A stretch of 64,000 nt of DNA, taken from an uncultured Maribacter sp. (GTDB lineage Bacteria > Bacteroidota > Bacteroidia > Flavobacteriales > Flavobacteriaceae). Each line of letters begins with the position of its first letter. Within the stretch, counting starts at the first letter, position 1. A program made the translations under genes and the position numbers. Below are positions 9,771 to 18,559 of this stretch, one piece after another. The notes under the pieces were generated by a model. The model was not told the origin of the DNA and ran no database searches. It saw only the letters and a list, made by a program, of their open reading frames with translations. The stretch spans positions 248,001-312,000 of the forward strand of contig CANMKG010000002.1 in the NCBI GenBank assembly GCA_947498505.1. The letters are read 5' to 3'.

Positions 9771-11429
9771 TCATTCAAGATGGACCTTTTTGGTAGATTC
9801 TAATTGACTGTCCATAGTATATCTTCTCACTTTTGGTATTCCATCGCCTCTTGCAAATTCTATTTTATTTTTCCAGACTGATTTTAGATTTTGGAGGATA
9901 TTCTTATGTTGTTTTTCATGAATGAGATTGTTTAGTTCGTCTGGATCATTTTTTAAATTATAAAGTTCTTCATATACGGGCTGTTCTCCATTTAGTGGAG
10001 ACTCAATAAAATCTCTATAAACAGGGATATCAGCATCATGAACAGCATATAACATTTGTTTTTCTTTAATACCTAATTGTTTTGCTACGCTAATTTTTTG
10101 GCTTGCCGAAAAGGTATTGTTTTTGTAATATCTAATGTATTTCCACTCTTTGTTTTGAACAGCCTCACAACGAGGATTGCCAAATTGAGTAGACCACAAA
10201 TTTTCAGTAAATAAATGAGTTCTTGGTTCATTATTACCACCATTAACAAGGTTCATAATATCTTTTCCTTGAAATTCTATAGGGATTGAAACGTTTCCTG
10301 AGGCAAGTATAGTTGGAGCTATATCTGTGCTTTGAACCAATGCATTACTCTTAATACCTTTGTTTTTTTTCTTCGCCTCTGGGTTCATAATTATCAGGGG
10401 TACATGTGTTACTTTCTCATAACAAAAAGCCTTGCCACCTAAGCCTTGTTCTCCCATAAATAAACCATGATCCGAGGTAAAAATGATAATTGTTTTTTTG
10501 TCTAATTTTAGTTCTTTAAGCTTTTTTATCAGATTTCCAACCATGCGATCAATACCGGTCATTGCCTGAAGTTGTCTAATATATCTTTCTTTAACATCTT
10601 GTGGAGTATCTACATAACTATATCCTTTTTGACGGTCATAGGTTCGAAGTAAATCTTTTGGAAGTTTAGGGGTTTTTATATTGGCTTTTGCAATATAATT
10701 ACTTGGTAAAGGAATGTTTTTATCACGGTAAAGTGATTTGTATATGGCATCATCTTCAGGTTTCAGGAGCATTGTACTGGTACTTGCTCCATGAGGTAGA
10801 TTAAAGTTAATAGACAATAGAAAAGGTCTGTTTTTTGGTCGATTTTCTAAAAACTTAATGGCTCCCTTTAACCTTCTTTCATTACCATCTAGAAAATAAT
10901 TTGCCCCTTCTGAAATAATTTCTGGTTGCGTATGTGCTACGGCATCATTGAATATGGAATGTCTTTCTTTGGGATAAAAGCTTAGGTGGCCGTGACCTGC
11001 GTACCAATAATCAAAACTTTGTTCCATTAAACTACTTTGATAACCGCCATCGCCAATTGGGGCGTGGTTTTTACCAATCCATCCCGTATAATAGCCTGCT
11101 TTTCTCATAAGCATAGGATATGATTTTTTCCATGCTTCGGGTGAGACACTGGTTCCAGAATTAAAATTTACACTATGTTTTCGTTCAAACTGACTTAATA
11201 AAATAGATATTCTGCTTGGTGTGCAAATTGCGCTTGTAACATGAGCGTTTGTAAATAGTGTTCCTTCATTAGCTAAGTTGTCAATATTAGGAGTTTGCAC
11301 AATAGTATTACCTGTACAACCCATCATACCATAAGATTGGTCATCGGTTAAAACAAACACAATATTTGGTTGATTTTGAGCCAAGATAAACTTGACCCCT
11401 AATAGCAACAATAAAGCTATTTTTTTCAT
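9771..11429 (-). CDS. Secreted S1-family sulfatase
   Basis: Second formylglycine sulfatase, 552 residues. The start is set at MKKIALLLL, which directly opens a Sec signal peptide ending near LAQ (about residue 17); the longer frame only adds 14 non-signal residues. This ATG lies four bases after the stop of the GH29 gene. Motifs are NIVFVLTDDQS (metal aspartates), CTPSR with C69 as the formylglycine site, KNHAPIGDGG, LPHGAS and TSDHGLFMGEQGLGGK (metal Asp-His pair). It differs in length and motifs from the sulfatase at 1599-3149, so the two probably act on different sulfate positions or linkages. It is likely periplasmic. Conversion of the Cys needs an anaerobic or aerobic maturase that is not in this window. 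Confidence 0.92.
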   Translation of the reverse strand: MKKIALLLLLGVKFILAQNQPNIVFVLTDDQSYGMMGCTGNTIVQTPNIDNLANEGTLFTNAHVTSAICTPSRISILLSQFERKHSVNFNSGTSVSPEAWKKSYPMLMRKAGYYTGWIGKNHAPIGDGGYQSSLMEQSFDYWYAGHGHLSFYPKERHSIFNDAVAHTQPEIISEGANYFLDGNERRLKGAIKFLENRPKNRPFLLSINFNLPHGASTSTMLLKPEDDAIYKSLYRDKNIPLPSNYIAKANIKTPKLPKDLLRTYDRQKGYSYVDTPQDVKERYIRQLQAMTGIDRMVGNLIKKLKELKLDKKTIIIFTSDHGLFMGEQGLGGKAFCYEKVTHVPLIIMNPEAKKKNKGIKSNALVQSTDIAPTILASGNVSIPIEFQGKDIMNLVNGGNNEPRTHLFTENLWSTQFGNPRCEAVQNKEWKYIRYYKNNTFSASQKISVAKQLGIKEKQMLYAVHDADIPVYRDFIESPLNGEQPVYEELYNLKNDPDELNNLIHEKQHKNILQNLKSVWKNKIEFARGDGIPKVRRYTMDSQLESTKKVHLE

Positions 11430-11433
11430 GCTT

Positions 11434-13002
11434 TTAATCTTTGTGAGCGTCAATTGCTCCACCAATATCATTTTCTTTATATCCTTCTAAAACAATTTTA
11501 AAGGAATGTGCGTACTGTGTGGGGTAACTTTTTGGCGCATCAATAACAAGACCTTCATCGGTTCTTTTCCATTTAATCTTTTCTGCACTACCTAAAAGTA
11601 CAATTTCTTCAATTTTTGAATTTAAAACTCCTATTTGAGTACTTAAAGATTTAATTACAATTTGATTTTTGGGAGTGTCTAGAACTATAGCGTAAAACTC
11701 TTTTTCTGACTTTTTAGTAAATCTGATATCAGTGTTAGTATACTCAATTTTATGCTTTTCAACTTTATGTCCTCCTTCGGGTAATCTTGTTGGACCTTCA
11801 CCAAAAATAGTCCAGGGTCTGGTATTATAAATAGCATCTCCGTTAATGGCCAGCCAGGCTCCAATGTCAATCAACAAATTTTCCATAACAGGCGGAATAG
11901 TACCATCTGGGTTTGGAGGAACATTTAATAACATCAGACCATTTTTTGAAACAATATCGGCCAATATATCTATAAGTTCATTTGGAGATTTAAATTGAGC
12001 TCCGGGTCTATAAAACCATGCTCCGGGAGAAGTATCTGTTAACCAAGCTGGATTTTTAGGCTGATTTGGTCTTCCTCTTTCATAGTCTTTTACCGCCGTG
12101 GTAATTGGAAAAGTAGTTTCCTTATAGGCAACAGCAACTTCTTTGTTCCATTCTATACCTTTGTTATAGTAATAGGCTAGAAATTCTTGACGACATTCTT
12201 CTGTCATGTTTTCTAACCACCAATCAAACCAAATTAGGTCTGGTTGATAAACATCTATATATTCCTTTAATTTTGCCCACCATTCCTTGTAGAAACGTTC
12301 GTCTGGAGTATCAGATTCTAATGAATGTGGGCTTGTATATAAATCATAATCTTTTGGGTTAATATTACCATGAGCATGAGCTGGAGCAAAGTATTTCCAC
12401 GTAAAAGCATGATGAAATGAAGCCATAAATCGCATTCCTTTAGCCTCAATTGCAGCCTTTAATTCAGCAGACGGGTCGATGCCACCATAGTTCATAATGT
12501 TCCATCGTGTAGCTTTACTATTCCACATTGCAAAGTTATCGTGATGCATAGCAACTGGTCCAGCAAATTTAGCTCCCGATTTTTGAAATAAATCGGCCCA
12601 TTTTTTAGCATCAAAACCAGAAGGGTTGAATTGCTCAATTAAATACTTATAACCATATTTAGATGGTTTTCCGTATTTCTTCTTATGATGGCTGTAATTG
12701 GAACTGGGCTTACCATCTTTGGTAGGTACTTTTTTACCGTCTAAATACATTAACATACCATGCCAACCTCCATAATGTTTATTTGGATCGGCGCCTTCAA
12801 ATGCTGAAGATACGGGACCCCAATGTGTGTATATACCAAATTTTGCGTCTTGAAACCAGTCTGGTACTTGGTTTACTTTAGACAAGGATTCCCAATTTTT
12901 TTCAAACTTTTCTGGATTATTGTTTAAATGATTTTGAGCATTTGCTGTGTTTAACGAAACAATAGCTAGTATTAAAAACACATATGGCTTTAGTGTATTC
13001 AT
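11434..13002 (-). CDS. GH29 alpha-L-fucosidase/alpha-L-galactosidase-like enzyme
   Basis: Family 29 retaining glycosidase with signal peptide (cut near ANAQ, residue 23). The TIM-barrel blocks are FGIYTHWGP, GAKFAGPVAMHHDNFAMW and QPDLIWFDWWLE, with nucleophile D260. The C-terminal beta-sandwich follows from about residue 400. GH29 enzymes cleave alpha-L-fucose, and some act on the related sugar alpha-L-galactose found in porphyran. Given the GH117, GH2 and sulfatase neighbours, alpha-L-galactosidase action is a reasonable inference but unproven. The gene starts four bases after the GH2 stop and ends four bases before the sulfatase ATG: tight operon packing. It is paralogous to the GH29 at 16854-18401, which is a lipoprotein on the other strand. 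Confidence 0.87.
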   Translation of the reverse strand: MNTLKPYVFLILAIVSLNTANAQNHLNNNPEKFEKNWESLSKVNQVPDWFQDAKFGIYTHWGPVSSAFEGADPNKHYGGWHGMLMYLDGKKVPTKDGKPSSNYSHHKKKYGKPSKYGYKYLIEQFNPSGFDAKKWADLFQKSGAKFAGPVAMHHDNFAMWNSKATRWNIMNYGGIDPSAELKAAIEAKGMRFMASFHHAFTWKYFAPAHAHGNINPKDYDLYTSPHSLESDTPDERFYKEWWAKLKEYIDVYQPDLIWFDWWLENMTEECRQEFLAYYYNKGIEWNKEVAVAYKETTFPITTAVKDYERGRPNQPKNPAWLTDTSPGAWFYRPGAQFKSPNELIDILADIVSKNGLMLLNVPPNPDGTIPPVMENLLIDIGAWLAINGDAIYNTRPWTIFGEGPTRLPEGGHKVEKHKIEYTNTDIRFTKKSEKEFYAIVLDTPKNQIVIKSLSTQIGVLNSKIEEIVLLGSAEKIKWKRTDEGLVIDAPKSYPTQYAHSFKIVLEGYKENDIGGAIDAHKD

Positions 13003-13005
13003 TTT

Positions 13006-15501
13006 TTAGTTTTTAGAATGCGTTTTAATTTTAATAGCTTCTGATTTTAAGTCTGTTGAGTTAGCGGATACTGTTATTGTTCCCGCATCTTCAGTTGATA
13101 TTACAACCAGTAAACACATTCCATTAAACGCATTTATGGTGTTAGATTGAAAAGAGTTTAATGAAGTTTGGTCACCATTACCAACGGCAGCTAAAGCACC
13201 TTGCCCTTCAATATTAAATGTTATTGAGTTATTCGCAAGTGGACAAGGATTACCATCTTTATCCTCGATTTGCACAGTTATAAACGACAAATCAGTACCA
13301 TTAGCATCAATTTCTGCTCTATCGGCTAAAAGTTTAACTGTAGCTGGTTTTCCTGCAGTTTTAACTTCATCTTGAGCAACTTCTTCCCCATTTTTATAGG
13401 CAACAACTTTTAATGTTCCTTTTTGATAAGGGATATTCCATGAAAGTCTATATTTTGATTTGTACATGCCTTTTTCAAAGCCGTGATATTGTGCGGGAAT
13501 TTCGGTGATGTCTTTTCCTTTTACTTTTTTACCATAAGATTTTCCGTTTACAAATAGTTCAACCTCGTCTGCATTGGTATAAGCAAAAACGGGTATTTTT
13601 TTGCCTTCCATATCCTTCCAATTCCAATGAGGAAGAACATGTACCATTGGCTTTTTGGTCCATTGACTTTGATACAAATAATAGCGGTCTTTTGGAAATC
13701 CGCATAAGTCTACTGGAGCAAAATAAGATGCATGAGAAGGCCAGTCAGCATTCCAATAACCATTTGTAGAATTGTCTCTCCCTCCGTATGGTGTAGGTTC
13801 TCCTAAATAGTCAAACCCTGTCCAAATAAATTCTCCTAAAGATTTAGGGGCTTTCGCCTGCGCATCAAATTCCGCATCTGGTAAATATGCCCAAGCTGGA
13901 CCAACTATAGCATCATAACTTGTTACATGGTTGGTTTCATGTTTTTGTATGTATTCTATTGGTAAGTGATACACACCACGACTACTTGTCATTGATGAGG
14001 TTTCAGAACCATAAATAATCATATCAGGATTTTCTTCCAATATTCCAGAATAGGTTTCTGGCCAGTAGTTCATTCCAACAATATCTATTTGATAGGCTAG
14101 CTTATTTGTAAATGGAGCAGGGAAAAAATTAAATCCTGCAGTTGTGGGCCTCGTAATATCCTCATCATGGCATATATCATTTAAATGTTTAGCTAGTTTC
14201 CATCCGTCTTTTTGTCCCTGTTCCAGAATTTCATTTCCTATGCTCCACATAATTACAGAGGGATGATTTCTATCTCTTTTAATCATATCACGAAGGTCTT
14301 TTTCATGCCATTGGTCAAAAACTTTGCTATATCCGTTAGGTACTTTTCCCATTTTCCATTCATCAAAGGCTTCGACTATAACTACGATTCCTAATTCATC
14401 GCAAACTTGTAATATTTCTGGAGAAGGTGGATTGTGACTCGTTCTCAGTGCATTAACCCCCATGCTTTGCATAATTTGCATTTGTCGTTGCTTAGCTCGA
14501 TAATTGATTGCAGCACCTAAGGGACCTTGATCATGATGCATACACACACCATTAAGTTCTACTGCAACACCATTTAACAAAAACCCTTGCTCTTTGTCAA
14601 AAGCAATAGTTCTTATTCCAAATTTAGTTTCATATTTATCAATGATAATACCTTCTTCAACTATTGTTGTAATAGCCGTATATAAAGTTGGAGAATGGAT
14701 GTTCCAAAGTTCAGGATTAGAAACACTTAAGTTTACATGCTCTTTAATTTCTGAATTTTCTGCGAGCGAGAGTGATTTTTCAATTTTTGAAACAATGGTT
14801 CCTTTGGTGTTTTTTATTACAGTATTTAGAGTAACGGAGGTTTCTTTTGAGGTGTTTTTTATAGTTGTTTCAATATTTACTTCAGCTTTGTCTTTGGAAA
14901 CTTCAGGAGTTGTAATGTAAGTTCCATATTGTGGAACATGTATGGGGTTGTTTATCTTTAACCTAACGTTTCTATAGATTCCGGCACCTGAATACCAACG
15001 AGCGGCTAAATCCTCTGGAGTAAGTTGTACGGATATTACATTTTCTTGTCCAAATTTAATATGTTTAGTTATGTCAAATTCAAAACCAATATAACCATAA
15101 GGCCTTTCGCCAACATAGTTTCCATTTATCCAAACTTTAGAGTTGTTCATCGCACCGTCAAACTCAATAGAAATTTGTTTGTCTTTAAGGGTTTTGTCTA
15201 CTGAAAAGTGTTTTCTGTACCACCCTTCACCATGAACGGGTAATCCGCCAGTTCTTGCATTGTATTTATTGTCAAAAGGGCCTTCTATTGCCCAATCATG
15301 AGGCAAATTAAGTTTACGCCAATTGGTATCATCAAACTGTATAGTTTCTGCTCCTTTCATTGTTCCTTTGGAAAACAACCAATCCTTATTAAAATTAAGG
15401 TCAGCGATAGCTTCTTTTTGCTGTTGCTTTTTATTGCATGATGATGCTAAAAGCATAAATATTGCTGCTGTTAAAAGGTAAGCCAGTTTGGTGATTTTCA
15501 T
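13006..15501 (-). CDS. GH2 beta-galactosidase-like lipoprotein
   Basis: First gene of the minus-strand PUL operon. Family 2 enzyme of 831 residues with jelly roll, Ig-like domain, TIM barrel, DUF4982 and C-terminal Ig-like domain. Acid/base E424 lies in SIGNEI, and the candidate nucleophile E500 in IYGSETSS. The lipobox ASSC (C22) follows a hydrophobic signal, so it is a lipoprotein. Compared with the GH2 at 4417-6870 the order of domains is identical but sequence around the nucleophile differs (YGSETSS against VTECASA), which suggests different substrates or subfamilies. It probably removes terminal beta-linked galactose after desulfation or removal of the alpha-linked sugar. The four-base gap to the GH29 gene supports co-translation. 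Related beta-glucuronidase activity remains possible. Confidence 0.88.
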   Translation of the reverse strand: MKITKLAYLLTAAIFMLLASSCNKKQQQKEAIADLNFNKDWLFSKGTMKGAETIQFDDTNWRKLNLPHDWAIEGPFDNKYNARTGGLPVHGEGWYRKHFSVDKTLKDKQISIEFDGAMNNSKVWINGNYVGERPYGYIGFEFDITKHIKFGQENVISVQLTPEDLAARWYSGAGIYRNVRLKINNPIHVPQYGTYITTPEVSKDKAEVNIETTIKNTSKETSVTLNTVIKNTKGTIVSKIEKSLSLAENSEIKEHVNLSVSNPELWNIHSPTLYTAITTIVEEGIIIDKYETKFGIRTIAFDKEQGFLLNGVAVELNGVCMHHDQGPLGAAINYRAKQRQMQIMQSMGVNALRTSHNPPSPEILQVCDELGIVVIVEAFDEWKMGKVPNGYSKVFDQWHEKDLRDMIKRDRNHPSVIMWSIGNEILEQGQKDGWKLAKHLNDICHDEDITRPTTAGFNFFPAPFTNKLAYQIDIVGMNYWPETYSGILEENPDMIIYGSETSSMTSSRGVYHLPIEYIQKHETNHVTSYDAIVGPAWAYLPDAEFDAQAKAPKSLGEFIWTGFDYLGEPTPYGGRDNSTNGYWNADWPSHASYFAPVDLCGFPKDRYYLYQSQWTKKPMVHVLPHWNWKDMEGKKIPVFAYTNADEVELFVNGKSYGKKVKGKDITEIPAQYHGFEKGMYKSKYRLSWNIPYQKGTLKVVAYKNGEEVAQDEVKTAGKPATVKLLADRAEIDANGTDLSFITVQIEDKDGNPCPLANNSITFNIEGQGALAAVGNGDQTSLNSFQSNTINAFNGMCLLVVISTEDAGTITVSANSTDLKSEAIKIKTHSKN

Positions 15502-15842
15502 TCTAATGTTATTAGTTATTTTATTGAGTATACCTACTTGTTCAAAGGCAAGTCTTACAAAGTAAAACTAGCATCTTGTTGAAGATAATCCATTATAACG
15601 CTTTAATAAAATGAGAAAGCTTAAAATACCCTGAAAAGTACATTTGTGATACAAAAAAGAACAATTATTGTATAGAGTGTATTAGGATGCTCAATTTTTG
15701 GACAAGTGTAATTTTACGGCAAATAGTGTTTTAGGGATAAACTTACGATATAAAGACATTTGTGATAGTTTTCTAGATGTTTGATATTCTTTAAAAGATT
15801 TAGGTACTTTAGTTTTATGACTTAATCTAAGTACATATAACA
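15502..15842. promoter_or_regulatory. Divergent promoter region of the PUL
   Basis: A 341-base gap without a gene, between the first gene of the minus-strand operon (GH2) and the plus-strand GH16. It must carry promoters for both directions. Weak -7-like words are CAAAGTAA at 15558-15565 (minus strand TTACTTTG) and TAGTTTTA at 15810-15817 (plus strand). The word CATTTGTGAT occurs twice (15641-15650 and 15757-15766). An inverted repeat ACTTG-N8-CAAGT lies at 15536-15553. The binding site of the HTCS regulator is expected here but I could not identify it. Confidence 0.55.
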
Positions 15843-16709
15843 ATGAAAATCAAAATCTTTTTGTTTTGCATTTTGCTACAGTCCTTTTTTGCTTATTCAC
15901 AAGATCTTACTGTTCCTCCAAAAAATTATATTGACACTGTAGAAACACAAAATGTTCCCAAAAGAATTTCTAATAAATATCCGTTATCTGATCAAGCAAA
16001 TATTAAAAGATGGAAGTTGCTTAGGAAATACTCAGACGAATTTGATAGCGAAAAATTGGATGAGGTTAAATGGTACCCTAATAATCCAAAATGGAAAGGT
16101 AGACCTCCCACGTATTTTCATGGCTCAAATGTTAGTTTAGAAGAAGGTGAGCTTGTAATTAGAGTGAATAAACATGGTGATGAAATATTACCAGAAAAGT
16201 TTACGCACACCACGGGTTTTATAAAAAGTAAAAATAAATTTTTGTATGGTTATTTTGAAGCAGAACTTAAACTTATGGATGCACCTTGGGTTTCTGGTTT
16301 TTGGATGACCAATGTTGGGAAAGATTGGTGGACCGAAATTGATATTTGCGAAAACGCTCCGGGTTTAGATTATAACAGGAATGATTTAAATTCTAACATT
16401 CATGTTTTTAAAGCGCCAAAAAATAAAGGAAATGTTAAAAAGCATTTTTCGAGAACTAAAAAGTACTATTTTCCGAAAGAATTGCAACAAGATTATCATG
16501 TTTGGGGTTTAGAGTGGACTCCAGAATATATTAGATTTTATATTGACGGAATTTTGTTCAGAGAAGCTAAAAACACGCATTGGCATCAACCTTTGGAGGT
16601 TAATTTTAATTGTGAATCTAATAAATGGTTTGGAGCTTTACCAGATGATAATCGTTTGGATGGCGAATACCATGTAAAATATTTTAGAGCTTGGCAATCG
16701 AAAAAGTAA
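15843..16709 (+). CDS. Secreted GH16 endo-galactanase-like enzyme
   Basis: Family 16 beta-jelly-roll endo-hydrolase of 288 residues. A Sec signal peptide (about 1-19, ending FAYS) is followed by the catalytic domain. The signature WWTEIDICENAPG contains the E-x-D-x-x-E triad: nucleophile E165, D167 and acid/base E170. The C-terminal blocks WFGALPDD and YHVKYFRAWQ look like the agarase/porphyranase/carrageenase side of GH16. It has no carbohydrate-binding module and no type IX secretion tail. In this setting it would cut the internal beta-linkages of a galactan chain and supply oligosaccharides for GH117, GH29, GH2 and the sulfatases. It is divergent from the large operon across 341 bases and 144 bases upstream of the GH29 gene on the same strand. 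The exact substrate (agar, porphyran, carrageenan or beta-glucan) is not settled by the motif. Confidence 0.85.
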   Translation: MKIKIFLFCILLQSFFAYSQDLTVPPKNYIDTVETQNVPKRISNKYPLSDQANIKRWKLLRKYSDEFDSEKLDEVKWYPNNPKWKGRPPTYFHGSNVSLEEGELVIRVNKHGDEILPEKFTHTTGFIKSKNKFLYGYFEAELKLMDAPWVSGFWMTNVGKDWWTEIDICENAPGLDYNRNDLNSNIHVFKAPKNKGNVKKHFSRTKKYYFPKELQQDYHVWGLEWTPEYIRFYIDGILFREAKNTHWHQPLEVNFNCESNKWFGALPDDNRLDGEYHVKYFRAWQSKK

Positions 16710-16770
16710 AAGTGCTTACAAAACGTATAAAATTTAATCAATATTGGGTGTAGAAGGCACAAATAACCAT

Positions 16771-16791
16771 TTGTTCTATTTATTTGAACAA
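16771..16791. repeat. Inverted repeat TTGTTC-N9-GAACAA upstream of GH29
   Basis: Perfect six-base arms separated by nine bases, inside the 144-base gap between GH16 and GH29. It could be an operator for a PUL regulator. TTGTTC also occurs at 15538-15543 before the divergent operon, but without its partner arm, so the link is weak. Confidence 0.3.
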
Positions 16792-16853
16792 TTGTTGTTT
16801 GGCATTATTTATAAATGATTCAATTTAGCAAAAGATAAACTTATCAATAAAAC

Positions 16854-18401
16854 ATGACATTAAAACAAATACTAATTCCTATTACGGTTTTATGCTTATT
16901 AGGATCTTGTAAATCTGAAAAGAAAAATGAACAGCTTGCAGATGCTATTACGGATTCTATTCCTAAATATGAAGCTAATTGGGAATCGATTAAAAAAAAC
17001 TATAAAGATCCGGAGTGGTTTAATCAACAAAAATTTGGAATTTTTGTTCACTGGGGGGTTTATTCGGTTCCTGCATACGTTTCGGAATGGTACCCAAGAC
17101 AAATGTACATGGATACAGCAACGTTTACTGCGCAATTGAATTTAGAAAAAACAGGACCAAATAAAACTTATTTACATCATAAAGAAAAATGGGGTAATCA
17201 AAAAACATTCGGGTATAAAGATTTTGTTCCCATGTTTAAAGCTGAAAAGTTTAATCCCAAAAATTGGATTAACTTGTTTAAAAAGTCTGGGGCTAAATAC
17301 GTTATTCCTGTTGCTGATCATCATGATGGTTTTGCGATGTATAAATCAAATACTACCAGATGGAATTCTGTAGATATGGGACCTAAAAGAGATGTTCTTG
17401 GAGAACTTTTTAAAGAAGGTCGTGAGCAGGGATTAATTATGGGGGCTTCTTCGCATTATGCTTTTAACTGGGCATTTTATAATAAAAAAGAGCATTTTGA
17501 TACGATGGATCCAGAGTATGCCGATTTGTATTCTGCTAAAGGAAAAGGTTTAGCAGAGCCTGTTTCCGATGAGTTTAAACAAAAATGGTGGGACAGAACG
17601 GTTGATTTAATTGATAACTATCAGCCAGATATATTGTGGTTTGACTTTTTCTTAGATATCCCCGATTATAAAGAGATGAGACCTAAGATAGCTGCTTATT
17701 ATTATAATAAGGGAATTGAGTGGGGCAAAGAAGTTGTTATTAACGATAAAAATTATGATCACGAAGCATTTCCTGAAGGAACTGTAATCTATGATTTAGA
17801 GCGTGGAAAATTACCAGGAATAAGAAAATTACCTTGGCAAACAGATACCTCAGTTGGTAAAAAGTCTTGGTGTCATGTTACAAATTGGGAATCAAAAACA
17901 GCAAATCAGTTAATTGATGATTTGGTAGATATTGTTTCAAAAAATGGAAACTTATTACTAAATGTTGGGCCTAAAGCAGATGGAACTATTCCAGATGATC
18001 AAAAAGAAATACTATTACAAATAGGAGATTGGCTTTCTGTTAACGGAGAGGCAATTTATAATACAAAATATTGGAACACTTTTGGAGAAGGTCCTACTGA
18101 GGTTAAAAAAGGACACCATTCTGAGGCTCAGAATAAAGAGTTTACAGGGCAGGATATTCGATTTACTCAAAAAGATGGAAAGCTTTATGCGATTATGATG
18201 GCATGGCCAAAAAATGGAGAGGTTGCTATTGAATCGTTAGGAAGTAAAAGTGAATACGCTAAAGGTTTAAAAATAAAATCAGTTAAGCTTTTAGGAAGCG
18301 ATGTAGATGTAAAATTTGAACAAAAAGATGAGGCGTTGTCTGTTAAAGGTCTTGGCAGTAAGTCCGGTGATTTTGCCCATGTTTTAGAAATAAAGATTTA
18401 A
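16854..18401 (+). CDS. GH29 alpha-L-fucosidase/alpha-L-galactosidase-like lipoprotein
   Basis: Second family 29 enzyme, 515 residues. The signal peptide has the lipobox LGSC (C19), which makes it a lipoprotein, unlike the soluble paralogue at 11434-13002. Barrel motifs are FGIFVHWGVYSVPA, GAKYVIPVADHHDGFAMY and QPDILWFDFFLD with nucleophile D264. LLLNVGPKADGTIP is the typical end of the GH29 barrel, followed by a beta-sandwich. It has the usual length. It follows GH16 on the plus strand, so these two form the second arm of the locus. The two GH29 copies differ in localisation and around the active site, which points to different linkages or to sequential action. Alpha-L-fucosidase and alpha-L-galactosidase cannot be told apart by eye. 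Confidence 0.88.
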   Translation: MTLKQILIPITVLCLLGSCKSEKKNEQLADAITDSIPKYEANWESIKKNYKDPEWFNQQKFGIFVHWGVYSVPAYVSEWYPRQMYMDTATFTAQLNLEKTGPNKTYLHHKEKWGNQKTFGYKDFVPMFKAEKFNPKNWINLFKKSGAKYVIPVADHHDGFAMYKSNTTRWNSVDMGPKRDVLGELFKEGREQGLIMGASSHYAFNWAFYNKKEHFDTMDPEYADLYSAKGKGLAEPVSDEFKQKWWDRTVDLIDNYQPDILWFDFFLDIPDYKEMRPKIAAYYYNKGIEWGKEVVINDKNYDHEAFPEGTVIYDLERGKLPGIRKLPWQTDTSVGKKSWCHVTNWESKTANQLIDDLVDIVSKNGNLLLNVGPKADGTIPDDQKEILLQIGDWLSVNGEAIYNTKYWNTFGEGPTEVKKGHHSEAQNKEFTGQDIRFTQKDGKLYAIMMAWPKNGEVAIESLGSKSEYAKGLKIKSVKLLGSDVDVKFEQKDEALSVKGLGSKSGDFAHVLEIKI

Positions 18402-18519
18402 GAGTAGTTGTTTTTTAGCCCATTGTACTTTGGTGTAAAGTGCTTACTATATAGTGGTAGATAATTATGGTAAGCCTATAATAAAATCCAATGGACTTTG
18501 AGTTAGTTTTTTTAGTTTG

Positions 18520-18552
18520 AAAAAGCGCACTGGGTAGAGTGCGTTTTTTTTT
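18520..18552. terminator. Bidirectional Rho-independent terminator
   Basis: The hairpin AAAAAGCGCAC - TGGGTAGA - GTGCGTTTTTTTTT sits between two converging genes (GH29 and the kinase). The stem ends in a long T run on the plus strand and an A/T-rich flank on the minus strand, so it can serve both. Confidence 0.75.
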
Positions 18553-18559
18553 GTTTTAG

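Noticed and set aside
1599-15501. PUL as a recently transferred island
   Set aside because: No mobility genes or tRNA at its borders, and base composition by eye is like the flanking core genes.
15641-15766. Two copies of CATTTGTGAT resembling half of the Fnr-type palindrome in the PUL promoter gap
   Set aside because: Neither forms a palindrome of the right type, and no -7 element lies at the 29.5-base distance on either strand.
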